Both the position numbers and the translations under genes were made by a program. From Curtobacterium flaccumfaciens UCD-AKU (lineage in GTDB: Bacteria > Actinomycetota > Actinomycetes > Actinomycetales > Microbacteriaceae), in assembly GCF_000349565.1 (NCBI RefSeq), contig NZ_KB714609.1:65622-128653 (forward strand): 63,032 nt of DNA. Reading direction: 5' to 3'. This document shows, piece after piece, positions 51,624-59,902 of this stretch (position 1 is the first letter of the stretch; the number at the start of each line of letters is the position of its first letter). The notes beneath the pieces are model-generated. The model saw only the letters and a program-made list of their open reading frames with translations, searched no databases and was not told where the DNA came from.

Positions 51624-52010
51624 GCGGACGGCCGGCCGGTGCTGCTCGGCGCCCGGCGCGGGCTGTTCGGCACCTGGCAGGGGGCGCTCGGCGCCCCGCG
51701 AGGGGCTGCTTCGCGTTCGACATCACGTGTCGCGCACGCAAGAACGTTGCGGATTGCAGCACAACACGCCGCCGCGATTGACACGACGTGCGGAACATCG
51801 CGTACCTTTGTCCCTGTCGCCGGGTTCGGACCCGTTCGGGTCGGGTCCGAATCCCGGCGACTTCAAGCTTAGGAACGCGATCGATGCGGGCGCATCGGTA
51901 GGCACTACCTAATTCGCGCCGGACTCCGCGCGGCGTCACGGACGCCCGGGTCGGGTGTCCGTCGCCGATGCCGGATCGGGCGGCGCCGCCGATGCCGGGT
52001 CCGAGCGGTG
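51624..52010. other. 387-bp gap after the LAL regulator
   Basis: No credible protein gene. The left part is GC-rich with repeats of GGCGC. The middle (51720-51805) is lower in GC and carries a TTGACA/TACCTT promoter candidate; the right part holds the structured-RNA candidate described separately. A possible 60-codon minus-strand frame shows no codon bias. Confidence 0.5.
51778..51912 (+). ncRNA. Candidate small structured RNA with its own promoter
   Basis: TTGACA (51778-51783) and TACCTT (51803-51808, spacer 19) precede a long hairpin: GTCGCCGGGTTCGGACCCG (51816-51834) pairs with 51842-51861 with one bulged base. Two smaller stems follow (51882-51897 and GGTAG/CTACC at 51897-51909). No ORF or downstream plus-strand gene until purD, which has its own promoter. 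It resembles no RNA family I know. It may equally be a terminator or attenuator remnant. Confidence 0.3.
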
Positions 52011-52382
52011 TCAGGCGCCGGGAGCGGGCAGCCGGACCGGCAGGAACGCCGTCAGGTCGGCGCGTGATCCCGATGCGCTGACGCGTGACTGCGCGACCGC
52101 TTCTGCCCAGGTCAGCTCGCCGGACGCGAGTGCCAGCCACGTGGTGGCGTCGGTCTCGACCACGTTCGGCGGCGTGCCACGGGTGTGCCGGGGGCCGGGG
52201 ACTGCCTGGATCGCAGCGAACGGCGGTACCCGCACCTCGACGCTGTTCCCCGGGACCTCGTCCGCCAAGCACTGCAAGGTCCACCGCACCGCGGTCGCCA
52301 CGGCGGGTCGAGCCGTCTCCCCACCGCGCACCGCAGCCAGTGCCGCGCGGCCGTCGGCGTCCTCGATCCTCCTGGGTGGCAT
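52011..52382 (-). CDS. Sterol-carrier-like (SCP2-fold) small protein
   Basis: 123 residues, starting MPPRRIEDADG. The WTLQCLADEVPGNSVEVRVPPFAAIQ region and the final DATTWLALASGELTWAEAVA fit the sterol carrier/maleylpyruvate-isomerase C-terminal fold seen next to purF in actinobacteria such as M. tuberculosis. Its ligand is unknown. ATG 52382 is chosen because TAGCCT ends 6 nt before it; the earlier GTG 52388 would touch the -10 box. It is divergent from purD. Confidence 0.72.
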   Translation of the reverse strand: MPPRRIEDADGRAALAAVRGGETARPAVATAVRWTLQCLADEVPGNSVEVRVPPFAAIQAVPGPRHTRGTPPNVVETDATTWLALASGELTWAEAVAQSRVSASGSRADLTAFLPVRLPAPGA

Positions 52383-52427
52383 CTCCACAGGCTAGCCCCC
52401 GCATCGCGGGCGGTGAGTCGGGCTGGG

Positions 52428-52433
52428 TAGGGT
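52428..52433 (+). promoter_or_regulatory. -10 box for purD
   Basis: TAGGGT, 6 nt before GTG 52440 and no Shine-Dalgarno site, leaderless pattern. The minus-strand TAGCCT of the divergent gene is 34 bp away. Confidence 0.45.
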
Positions 52434-52439
52434 GATCGG

Positions 52440-53708
52440 GTGCGAATCCTCGTCCTCGGTTCCGGTGCCCGCGAGCACGCGATCATCACGGCCCTGCTCG
52501 CTGAGCATGCCGGTCACGTCATCACGGCAGCGCCCGGCAACGCCGGCATCGCGGCCGACGTCGAGACCGTCTCCCTCGACCCCACCAACGGTGCGCTCGT
52601 CGCCGAGTACGCGATCGAGAACGACGTCGAGCTCGTCGTCGTGGGCCCCGAGGCCCCGCTCATCGCCGGCGTGGCCGACCCGGTGCGCACCCGCGGCATC
52701 CCGGTGTTCGGCCCGGGCAAGGCCGCGGCCCAGCTCGAGGGCTCCAAGGCGTTCGCCAAGCGGATCATGGGCGAGGCCGGTGTGCCCACCGGGCGTCCGG
52801 TCTACGCCGGCACGGTGGACGAAGCCGTCGGCGCCATCGACGAGCTCGGCGCACCGTACGTGGTCAAGGCCGACGGGCTCGCCGCCGGCAAGGGCGTGCT
52901 CGTCACCGACGACCGCCAGGCCGCGATCGACCACGCCACCTACTGGCTCCAGCACGGCCACGTCGTGGTCGAGGAGTTCCTCGACGGCGAAGAGGTCTCC
53001 TTGTTCTTCCTGAGCGACGGCCACGACGTGCGTGCGCTCAGCCCCGCGCAGGACTACAAGCGCCTGGCCGACGGCGACCTCGGCCCGAACACGGGCGGCA
53101 TGGGCGCGTACTCGCCGCTGCCCTGGCTCGCCGACCGCTGGCCGTCCGAGCAGGCCTTCGTCGACGAGGTCACCGAGCTCGTGGCCCTGCCGACGGTCCG
53201 CCGGCTCGAGCACGAGGGCACGCCGTTCGTCGGGCTCCTGTACTGCGGCCTCATCGTCACCGAGCAGGGCGTCCGCGTGATCGAGTTCAACGCACGGTTC
53301 GGCGACCCGGAGACGCAGGTCGTGCTCCCCCGCCTGGCGACCCCGCTCAGCGAACTCCTGCTCGCCGCAGCCACCGGGCAGCTCGGCGCCGTCCCCGCTC
53401 CCGTGTTCCGGGACGACGTCGCCGTGACCGTCGTCCTGGCGAGCGAGGGCTACCCGGAGAACCCGCAGACCGGCCGACCGATCACCGGCATCGACGACGC
53501 GAACGCCCGCGACGGCGTCTCCGTCGCGCATGCCGCCACCGGCGTCCTCGACGACACGCTCATCGCCACAGGGGGCCGGGTGCTCAGCGTGGTCGCGACG
53601 GGGTCCGACTTCGCCCAGGCCCGCGAGCGTGCCTACGCCGGGCTCGGCGACATCACGCTCGACGGCGCGCAGTTCCGCACCGACATCGCCGCGAAGGTCG
53701 CCCGGTGA
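52440..53708 (+). CDS. purD: Phosphoribosylamine-glycine ligase
   Basis: 422 residues of ATP-grasp fold: MRILVLGSGAREHAI, VVGPEAPL, GPGKAAAQLEGSKAFAK, VVKADGLAAGKGV, EEFLDGEEVS, NTGGMGAYSPLP and NARFGDPETQVVLPRL. The enzyme joins glycine to phosphoribosylamine in purine synthesis. GTG 52440. The stop overlaps the purC start (GTGA), so the two form an operon. Confidence 0.96.
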   Translation: MRILVLGSGAREHAIITALLAEHAGHVITAAPGNAGIAADVETVSLDPTNGALVAEYAIENDVELVVVGPEAPLIAGVADPVRTRGIPVFGPGKAAAQLEGSKAFAKRIMGEAGVPTGRPVYAGTVDEAVGAIDELGAPYVVKADGLAAGKGVLVTDDRQAAIDHATYWLQHGHVVVEEFLDGEEVSLFFLSDGHDVRALSPAQDYKRLADGDLGPNTGGMGAYSPLPWLADRWPSEQAFVDEVTELVALPTVRRLEHEGTPFVGLLYCGLIVTEQGVRVIEFNARFGDPETQVVLPRLATPLSELLLAAATGQLGAVPAPVFRDDVAVTVVLASEGYPENPQTGRPITGIDDANARDGVSVAHAATGVLDDTLIATGGRVLSVVATGSDFAQARERAYAGLGDITLDGAQFRTDIAAKVAR

Positions 53709-54574
53709 CCGCCCCCGCGCCGATCGCCGGCTGGCGGCACGTCTCGTCCGGCAAGGTCCGCGAGCTCTACGTGCCCGAGGGCACCGCCGACCTGTCGAGC
53801 GCATCCGAGCTGCTGCTCGTCGCCTCGGACCGGGTCAGCGCGTACGACTTCGCGCTCGAGCCGCCGATCCCCGGCAAGGGCGAGCTGCTGACCCGTCTGT
53901 CGCGCTTCTGGTTCACCCAGCTCAGCGACGTCCCGAACCACATCATCGGCCCGTCCTCCGGTGGCACGCCGGTGCCCGCCGACGTCGAGGCACGGTCGAT
54001 GCACGTCATGCCGCTCACGATGTTCCCCGTCGAGTGCGTGGTGCGCGGGTACCTGGTCGGCAGCGGCTGGGCCGAGTACCAGGAGAGCGGCAGCGTCTGT
54101 GGCGTCGCGCTCCCCGCCGGGCTGTCGAACGGCGACCGCCTGCCGGAGCCGATCTACACGCCGGCGTACAAGGCGGCCCAGGGCGAGCACGACGAGAACA
54201 TCTCGTACGAGCAGACCGTCGACCTGGTCGGTGCCGAGACCGCGGCGACCCTGCGCGAGCTCTCGCTGCACGTCTACACCGAGGCCGCGGCCATCGCGCT
54301 GGACCGCGACGTCGTCATCGCGGACACCAAGTTCGAGTTCGGGCAGGACGCCACCGGTCGGATCCGCATCGCGGACGAGGTCCTGACGAGCGACTCCAGC
54401 CGCTACTGGGACGCCCGGTCCGCCGACCGCACCGACTCGTTCGACAAGCAGATCGTGCGGGACTGGCTCAGCGCCAACTGGGACCGCCAGGGCACGCCGC
54501 CGGTGCTCCCCGACGAGATCGTCGAGCGCACGGCTGCGCGCTACGCCGAGCTGATCGAGCGTCTCGGGGCCTGA
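53705..54574 (+). CDS. purC: Phosphoribosylaminoimidazole-succinocarboxamide synthase
   Basis: 289 residues. SSGKVRELY, ASDRVSAYDFALEPPIPGKGELL, VRGYLVGSGWAEYQ, IADTKFEFG and DEVLTSDSSRYWDARS are SAICAR synthetase motifs. It adds aspartate to CAIR. GTG 53705 overlaps purD by 4 nt. purD-purC is separate from purM/purF by about 4 kb. Confidence 0.96.
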   Translation: MTAPAPIAGWRHVSSGKVRELYVPEGTADLSSASELLLVASDRVSAYDFALEPPIPGKGELLTRLSRFWFTQLSDVPNHIIGPSSGGTPVPADVEARSMHVMPLTMFPVECVVRGYLVGSGWAEYQESGSVCGVALPAGLSNGDRLPEPIYTPAYKAAQGEHDENISYEQTVDLVGAETAATLRELSLHVYTEAAAIALDRDVVIADTKFEFGQDATGRIRIADEVLTSDSSRYWDARSADRTDSFDKQIVRDWLSANWDRQGTPPVLPDEIVERTAARYAELIERLGA

Positions 54575-54600
54575 CGTCGCACCCGGCCGGCGTCCGGCTC

Positions 54601-54713
54601 CGGTCACGACACCCCGCTCACGTCTGGCGAACGGTCACGAACCGTCGCCCGACGCCCCGCCAACCAACAGTTCGCGACCACCCGGCAGCACGCACACGAC
54701 GTGTCGCGACCAC
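54601..54713. repeat. 113-bp extragenic repeat, copy A
   Basis: Starts CGGTCACGACACCCCGCTCA and ends GTGTCGCGACCAC. It contains GAACGGTCACGAACCGTCG. Copy B at 54754 differs at only a few positions. Confidence 0.8.
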
Positions 54714-54753
54714 CCGCCCCGCGCCGCCTGATGCCTGGCGCCCGGCCGACCGG

Positions 54754-54866
54754 CGGTCACGACACCCCGCTCAGGTCTGGCGAACGGTCACGAACCGTCG
54801 CCCGACGCCCCGCCAACCGACAGTTCGCGACCACTCGGCAGCACGCACACGACGTGTCGCGACCAC
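54754..54866. repeat. 113-bp extragenic repeat, copy B
   Basis: Same order of motifs as copy A, 153 bp downstream, with changes such as CAGGTC for CACGTC. The 40 bp between copies are unrelated. The element at 45640 shares GGTCACGA...GAACCGTCG...TCGTGACC. Confidence 0.8.
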
Positions 54867-54911
54867 GCGCCGCGCGACCGGCCGACGAGCCAGCCGACGG
54901 TTCGTGACCGC

Positions 54912-56126
54912 TCAGGCCTCCACGGCGTCGCGCGCCACCACGACGACGGTCAGGTCGTCGCCCGGGTCGTGCTCGACGACGCGGGCTCGCACCCGCTGCA
55001 GGAACGTCTCGACGTCCGCGGACTCCCGGTACAGCGACCCGAGTTCGGACAGCGCCGCGAGCGTCGAGTCCCAGAGCTCGAGCGCGCCGTCGGTCACGAC
55101 GATGAGCACGTCACCCGGCCGGAGCACGAGCGACCCGGCAGCCCGGGGCATCCCGGTGGGGTGCAACCCGATCGGCAGGTCCGACGACCGCAGGATCCGC
55201 TCGGCACCGTCGTCGCGGAGCTGCAGCACGAGCCCGTGCCCGGCATCGGCGAAGTCGAGTCGCCCGGTGGACGGGGTCAGCCGCCCGTGGAACATCGTCG
55301 CGAAGGACTCTGCGCGGCTGAGTTCGGGCGCGACCTGCACCTCGAGTTCGGCGAGCGCGACGCACGGGTCCTGGTCGCCGCGGGCGAGCAGCCCACCGCG
55401 GATGTTCGCCGCGAGGAGCCCGGCGGACATCCCCTTGCCCATGACGTCCGACACGGTGAGGTGGATCGAGTCCTCGCCGGAGCGGTGCCAGTCGTGGAAG
55501 TCGCCGGAGACGAGGCCGTGCGGGATCGACACGCCCGTGATCCGGTACCCGGGGACCTGCACCTCGGCCGGCTGCAGACCGTTGAGCACGGTGCGCAGTC
55601 GGTCCTCGTCCGCACCGGCGAGCAGTTCACGCTCCGCCCAGATGCCGAGTTCCTGCAGCAGTTCGAGCTCGTCGGGGTCCAGGGTGCGCGGCTCGGGGTC
55701 GATCAGGCAGAGGGTGCCGATCTTCAGGTCGTCGTCGGGGGCGCGGAGTCCGACGCCGGCGTAGAACCGGACGTTCGGGTCGCCGAGCACCATCGGCAGG
55801 TCGGCGTACCGGTCGTCCAGTCGGGCATCGGCGACGACCACGGGGCCCTGCTCGCCCAGGGTCCGGCCGCAGAACGTGTCCTGCAGCGGGATGACGGGGC
55901 CGAAGACCGCGTCGCTCTGCTGCGACTTGATCGTCAGGGTGTTCTCGCCGGCCAGGTTGAGGAACGAGCCGGAGACCCCGAGGGCCTCGCGTGCGATCCG
56001 GGTGATCCGTTCGAACCGTTCCTCGACGCCGCCGTCGACCACGTCGAGCGCCGCGATCAGGGCCGCTCGCCGGACCGCATCGGCCCCGGTCGGCGCGGGC
56101 ACGGACATCGCGGTTTCCGGCTGCAT
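54912..56126 (-). CDS. GAF-domain PP2C-type (SpoIIE/RsbU-like) phosphatase
   Basis: 404 residues. A GAF sensor (about 25-170, with QDTFCGRTL and FYAGVGLRA) is followed by a PP2C SpoIIE domain with GDFHDWHR, DVMGKGMSAGLLAANIRGGL, FADAGHGL and LVVTDGALEL; Asp ligands for Mn are in place. Such enzymes dephosphorylate anti-sigma antagonists and so release alternative sigma factors. No sigma or antisigma gene is in the window. ATG 56126 has TACCGT 6 nt upstream (leaderless pattern). Confidence 0.88.
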   Translation of the reverse strand: MQPETAMSVPAPTGADAVRRAALIAALDVVDGGVEERFERITRIAREALGVSGSFLNLAGENTLTIKSQQSDAVFGPVIPLQDTFCGRTLGEQGPVVVADARLDDRYADLPMVLGDPNVRFYAGVGLRAPDDDLKIGTLCLIDPEPRTLDPDELELLQELGIWAERELLAGADEDRLRTVLNGLQPAEVQVPGYRITGVSIPHGLVSGDFHDWHRSGEDSIHLTVSDVMGKGMSAGLLAANIRGGLLARGDQDPCVALAELEVQVAPELSRAESFATMFHGRLTPSTGRLDFADAGHGLVLQLRDDGAERILRSSDLPIGLHPTGMPRAAGSLVLRPGDVLIVVTDGALELWDSTLAALSELGSLYRESADVETFLQRVRARVVEHDPGDDLTVVVVARDAVEA

Positions 56127-56235
56127 GCGTCCACGGTAACGCGCCGAACGGACAGCGCCTGGCCCCAGTCCGGAGGGCGCAGGAGCGTGGGCGGAGCGCA
56201 CTGGAGCGAGCGAGCATCGGCGTACGCTGGTCGTC

Positions 56236-56553
56236 GTGCTCCGAGTCGTCCCCGCAACCGTCCTCGGCGTGGCCGCGCTCCTGGCCCTCGCCGGCTGCGG
56301 CGCCCACGACTCCACCGGCCAGGTGTCGGTCACGGTCTCGTCGAACGCCGCCGACCGCCCCTACGAGGTCAAGGTGTTCGCCTCGACCGGCAAGCTCTCC
56401 GAGCACCAGCGGGTGTTCCCGGGCGGGACGGCCGACTTCGCAGGTGTGCCGCTCGGCCAGGTCACCGTCCGCGCCGGCGACCTCTGCCCCCAGACGACCA
56501 AGGTCTCCAACGGCACGGTCGCGACGGTCACCCTGACGACGACGGGCTGCTGA
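56236..56553 (+). CDS. Small lipoprotein of unknown function
   Basis: 105 residues. The signal MLRVVPATVLGVAALLALAGC gives Cys21 as the lipidation site. The mature part is a short beta-rich domain with two further Cys (CPQTT and the final C) that may bond. GTG 56236 has TACGCT 7 nt upstream. It ends 5 bp from the convergent MFS gene. Confidence 0.75.
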   Translation: MLRVVPATVLGVAALLALAGCGAHDSTGQVSVTVSSNAADRPYEVKVFASTGKLSEHQRVFPGGTADFAGVPLGQVTVRAGDLCPQTTKVSNGTVATVTLTTTGC

Positions 56554-56558
56554 CCCCG

Positions 56559-58178
56559 TCACCCCGACGACGGCCCGCTGGCCCCCTCCGCCACCAGGTG
56601 CTCCACTCGCGGTTCACCCGCGATCTCGTGCACGGCCCGCAGGGTCCGGGCATCGTCACCGGTCTGCCGGACCTCGTGCTGGTCGACGTGCTCCTGCCAC
56701 GACCCCACTCGGAACGCCTCGACCCAGGCGTCCGGCCCGGTCGCCCGGTCCCGGTACAGGTTCCAGTCACGGGCGCCGGTCCGGCGTCGGCTCCGCCCGA
56801 GCCGTTCGGCCCGCGCCCGGAACTCGTCGACCGCGCCCGCCGGGACCGTCCAGTGCAGCAGCACGAGGGTCTCCCCCGTTGCAGCGCTGTGGTCGTCCGG
56901 CACGAACACCTGGTCGCCGAACGGCATCGGCGTCACGGCCCGTTGCCGGTCGGTGAGCACCGGGAACCCGGACACGAGCAGCAGGGCGGCACTGAGCGCG
57001 GTGAGGACTCCGGCCCCGGCGAGCACGCCCGTCACCCCGAGGGGTGTGGCGACGGCACCGGCGAGCGCCGCCCCGATCGCCGTGCAGCCGAAGAGCACCA
57101 GCTGGTAGGCGGCAAGTCCTCGGGTCCGCACCCACGCGGGCAGGAACGCCTGCACCGTGCCGTTCAGCGTCGTCACCACGGCGATCCACGCCACCCCGCC
57201 GACCAGGAGCGCGACGAGCACGACCGCCAGCACCGGGACGAGCGCGACGACCGTGGTGCAGACCCCGAACACGACCGAGGCGGTTCCGACCGTGCGGCCG
57301 ATCCCGAGCCGTGCGCGGACCGCGGGCATCACGAACGCCCCGCCGACCGAACCGGTTCCGACGGCGGCGAGCAGCAGGCCGTACCCGCCGGACGACAGCC
57401 CGAGCGACCCGTCGGCGACGAGCGGCAGGAGTGCCCACAGCGCGTTCGCGGGCACCATGAAGACCGCGAGCTGCACCAGCAACCGGCGGACGACCGCCGC
57501 GTGCAGGACGTACCGCAGGCCGGCGCGGGTCGCGTCGATGAACGGTTCGGCCCGGGTCTCGGGCCGCTGGTAGCCGCGCCAGGCGACGAGCACCACCAGG
57601 AAGAGCGCGAACGACAGCGCGTTGGCCGCGAACACGAACGGCACGCCGAGCTGCGCGATCACCACGCCGGCGAGCGCCGGTCCGATCGCACGGGCGACGT
57701 TGACCCCGACGGAACTCAGCGCGGCGGCGTCGGTGATGGCGGCACGTGGCACGATCTCGGGTACGAGTGCCTGGTACGCGGGCAGCTGGAGCGCCGAGGC
57801 CGTGCCGAGCAGGAACGTCACGGTGAGCAGGAGCGCCGGGGTCATGTCGCCGGTCGCGGTCAGCACGGTCATCACGACGCCGACGACCACCTGGAACGCC
57901 TGCACGCCGATGAGCAGGCGTCGCCGGTCGACGAACTCGCCGATCACCCCGGCGGGGATCCCGACGAGCAGTACCGGCAGGCTCGATGCGGTCTGCACGA
58001 GGGCGACGACGACGGGTGCGGCGTGCTCGTCGACGAGCAGCCACTGCGCGCCGACGGTCTGCATCCAGCTGCCGATGTTGCTCACCAGCACCGCGATCCA
58101 CAGGGCGCGGAAGACCGGGATCGCGAGCGGCGCCAGGGCGCCGCCGCGGGGTGCGTCGGTGGTGCGGTCCGTGGTCAC
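56559..58178 (-). CDS. MFS_3-type exporter with C-terminal dimer domain
   Basis: 539 residues with twelve membrane helices; NIGSWMQTVGAQWLL and PAGVIGEFVDRRR are MFS_3 (EntS-like) motifs. The C-terminal 110 residues form a small soluble domain with LLHWTVPAGAVDEFRARAER and RDWNLYRDRATGPDAWVEAF, like the antibiotic-monooxygenase fold found in this family. It may export siderophore-type or other small compounds. GTG 58178 has AGGAGG 4 nt upstream. A terminator-like hairpin lies just upstream. Confidence 0.85.
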   Translation of the reverse strand: MTTDRTTDAPRGGALAPLAIPVFRALWIAVLVSNIGSWMQTVGAQWLLVDEHAAPVVVALVQTASSLPVLLVGIPAGVIGEFVDRRRLLIGVQAFQVVVGVVMTVLTATGDMTPALLLTVTFLLGTASALQLPAYQALVPEIVPRAAITDAAALSSVGVNVARAIGPALAGVVIAQLGVPFVFAANALSFALFLVVLVAWRGYQRPETRAEPFIDATRAGLRYVLHAAVVRRLLVQLAVFMVPANALWALLPLVADGSLGLSSGGYGLLLAAVGTGSVGGAFVMPAVRARLGIGRTVGTASVVFGVCTTVVALVPVLAVVLVALLVGGVAWIAVVTTLNGTVQAFLPAWVRTRGLAAYQLVLFGCTAIGAALAGAVATPLGVTGVLAGAGVLTALSAALLLVSGFPVLTDRQRAVTPMPFGDQVFVPDDHSAATGETLVLLHWTVPAGAVDEFRARAERLGRSRRRTGARDWNLYRDRATGPDAWVEAFRVGSWQEHVDQHEVRQTGDDARTLRAVHEIAGEPRVEHLVAEGASGPSSG

Positions 58179-58207
58179 GTCGCCTCCTGGGGTGGAACCG
58201 GGACTGT

Positions 58208-58248
58208 CTGGAGGCGCGGTGCGCGTCGGGCGCACACCGCGCCTCCAG
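58208..58248. terminator. GGAGGC-family hairpin between AraC and MFS genes
   Basis: CTGGAGGCGCGGTG (58208-58221) pairs with CACCGCGCCTCCAG (58235-58248). It follows AraC on the minus strand by 182 bp and precedes the MFS GTG by 29 bp, so it may end the AraC transcript or act as an attenuator of the MFS gene. Confidence 0.6.
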
Positions 58249-58430
58249 GCCGTGGTCGCGTCACACGCGCACCGTGGCGACCAGGACGCACGGTCCGGGC
58301 GCCGTCACGCCCGGCGCGGCAACTGCGGGCAGGATAGCCGGAATCCGCAAAGTACGGGAGGGCCAGGCTCCGCGGGTTCGGTCAACGGACGAACCGGACC
58401 GAGCCGGGCCGAGCCGGCCCCGATCCGGGA

Positions 58431-59258
58431 TCACCGCGTCGGTCGACCCGTACCCAGGGCGCCCCGCTCGATGGTCTGGTGCGGCTGCTCCCCGAAGCGA
58501 TCCCGGTAGTACGCCGCGAACCGACCCAGGTGACGGAACCGCCACCGCCGCGCGACCTCGCTGACGAGCAGCGCGCGGGCACCCGGGCGCCCCAACTCCA
58601 GGTGCACCCGGTCGAGTCGTACCTCGCGCAGGTACTCCATGGGGGTGACGCCGAGCCGACGGCGGAACAGGTCCTGCAGCCCGCGCTCGCTCAGGTCACA
58701 GGCCGCCGCGATGTCCGCCACGGTCAGCACCTGGTCGGCGTGGTCGTGGACGAAGCCGATCACCCGCCGCATCCGGTCCGCGACGTCCGATCGTGACCGG
58801 GTGAAGGTCGACAGGACGACGGTCGCGATCCGTCGGTTCAGGGCCGCACGGTCGTCGACGGGCAGGGCGGGGTCGAGGATGCGCCCGGAGACCTCACGCA
58901 GCAGTGCCCGCAGTGGTTCGAGCGCGGGGTCGGCCGCGTCCGGCTGCCGGAACACCCAGGGCTCCCCCGTGTCGCCGAGCAGCGACGGCGACAGGTGCAG
59001 CAGCGTCGTGGCGGTCGCGTCGGTCTCGAAGCCGTACGCAGACGATGCCGAGAGCATCATCGGCCGCTCCGCCCCGACCTCCCAGTGCTCGCCGTCGTCC
59101 GCGGTCAGGCTGGCCCGGCCGTCGGCGAGCCAGAACACGACGTGGTCGGGGCGCGGACCGATCGTGCCGGACCGCTTGCCCGGGGTCGCGATCCGGTGGA
59201 TCGACAGGTCGTCGTCGCCGCCGGTCTCGTACCCGAATCCCTGGTCGTCCGTGGTCAC
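58431..59258 (-). CDS. AraC-family transcriptional regulator
   Basis: 275 residues. An N-terminal cupin-like sensor (about 1-130) precedes two AraC helices: VLTVADIAAACDLSERGLQDLFRRRLGVTPMEYLREVRLDRVH and EVARRWRFRHLGRFAAYYRDRFGEQP, close to the 'AraC with N-terminal cupin' type that controls catabolic or stress genes. GTG 59258 overlaps the signal peptidase stop (GTGA), an odd pair. Downstream is the MFS gene, a possible target. Confidence 0.85.
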   Translation of the reverse strand: MTTDDQGFGYETGGDDDLSIHRIATPGKRSGTIGPRPDHVVFWLADGRASLTADDGEHWEVGAERPMMLSASSAYGFETDATATTLLHLSPSLLGDTGEPWVFRQPDAADPALEPLRALLREVSGRILDPALPVDDRAALNRRIATVVLSTFTRSRSDVADRMRRVIGFVHDHADQVLTVADIAAACDLSERGLQDLFRRRLGVTPMEYLREVRLDRVHLELGRPGARALLVSEVARRWRFRHLGRFAAYYRDRFGEQPHQTIERGALGTGRPTR

Positions 59259-59902
59259 GGCGACGGGACCCGGTCCCACTCGTCGCCGTACCGGGACAGC
59301 ACCGACCACCGCGAGATCGGCCACGTCGTCACGAAGGCGCGCCCCACGACGTCGTCGACCGGCACGGTGCCGTGCACCCGCGAGTCGGCGGAGTCGTACC
59401 GGTTGTCGCCCATCACCCAGATGCGCCCCTTCGGCACGGTGACCTCGAAGTCCTTGCCGACGACGCGGTTCGACCCGCGTTCGAGCACGACGTAGGGCTC
59501 GTCGACCGCGTGCCCGTTCACCGACAGCCGGCCCCGGGTGTCACAGCACGACACCGTGTCACCCGGCAGGCCGATGACCCGCTTGATCAGGTCGTCGCCC
59601 TGGCCCATGCCGAGCCAGCCGCCCGGGTCGTGGAAGACCACGACGTCACCGCGCTGCAGCGGGACGACCCCGGGCACGAGCTCGTTGACGAGCACCCGGT
59701 CCCCGATGAGCAGCGTGTTCTGCATCGAGCCGGAGGGGATGGAGAACGCGCGGACCAGGTAGGCCTTGACCAGGAAGGACGCCAGGAGCGCCACGACGAC
59801 GATGATGACGAGGTCGCGCAGGAACCGCAGACCGCCGCGCTTCGGGTCGGTCTCGGCGGCGGGTCCGGAGTCGGGTCCGGCGTCGGGGTGCGTGCCACTC
59901 AA
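59255..59902 (-). CDS. lepB: Signal peptidase I
   Basis: 215 residues. One membrane helix (about 28-47) then SIPSGSMQNTLLIGDRVLVN with catalytic Ser57, and IKRVIGLPGDTV carrying the general-base Lys, MGDNRYDSADSRVHGTV near the C-terminus. It removes signal peptides on the outer membrane face. This is the ordinary Ser-Lys type, unlike the SipW-type enzyme at 2616. The start is TTG 59902, overlapping the upstream gene's stop (TTGA); there is no ATG or GTG in frame nearby. Confidence 0.9.
   Translation of the reverse strand: MSGTHPDAGPDSGPAAETDPKRGGLRFLRDLVIIVVVALLASFLVKAYLVRAFSIPSGSMQNTLLIGDRVLVNELVPGVVPLQRGDVVVFHDPGGWLGMGQGDDLIKRVIGLPGDTVSCCDTRGRLSVNGHAVDEPYVVLERGSNRVVGKDFEVTVPKGRIWVMGDNRYDSADSRVHGTVPVDDVVGRAFVTTWPISRWSVLSRYGDEWDRVPSP

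Larger units (their letters stand above)
54575..54911. other. 337-bp repeat-filled gap after purC
   Basis: The gap is made of two 113-bp repeats and a remnant of a third end (CGGTTCGTGACCGCTC at 54898-54913). I see no gene, promoter or tRNA. Confidence 0.6.

Noticed and set aside
51841..51861. Possible tRNA T-arm (GGGTCCGAATCCC)
   Set aside because: The T-loop lacks the TTC core and no acceptor or anticodon arms can be drawn; it is better explained as half of the long hairpin.
51723..51905. 60-codon minus-strand ORF in the gap after the LAL regulator
   Set aside because: No ribosome site, no codon bias and it covers the hairpin arms.
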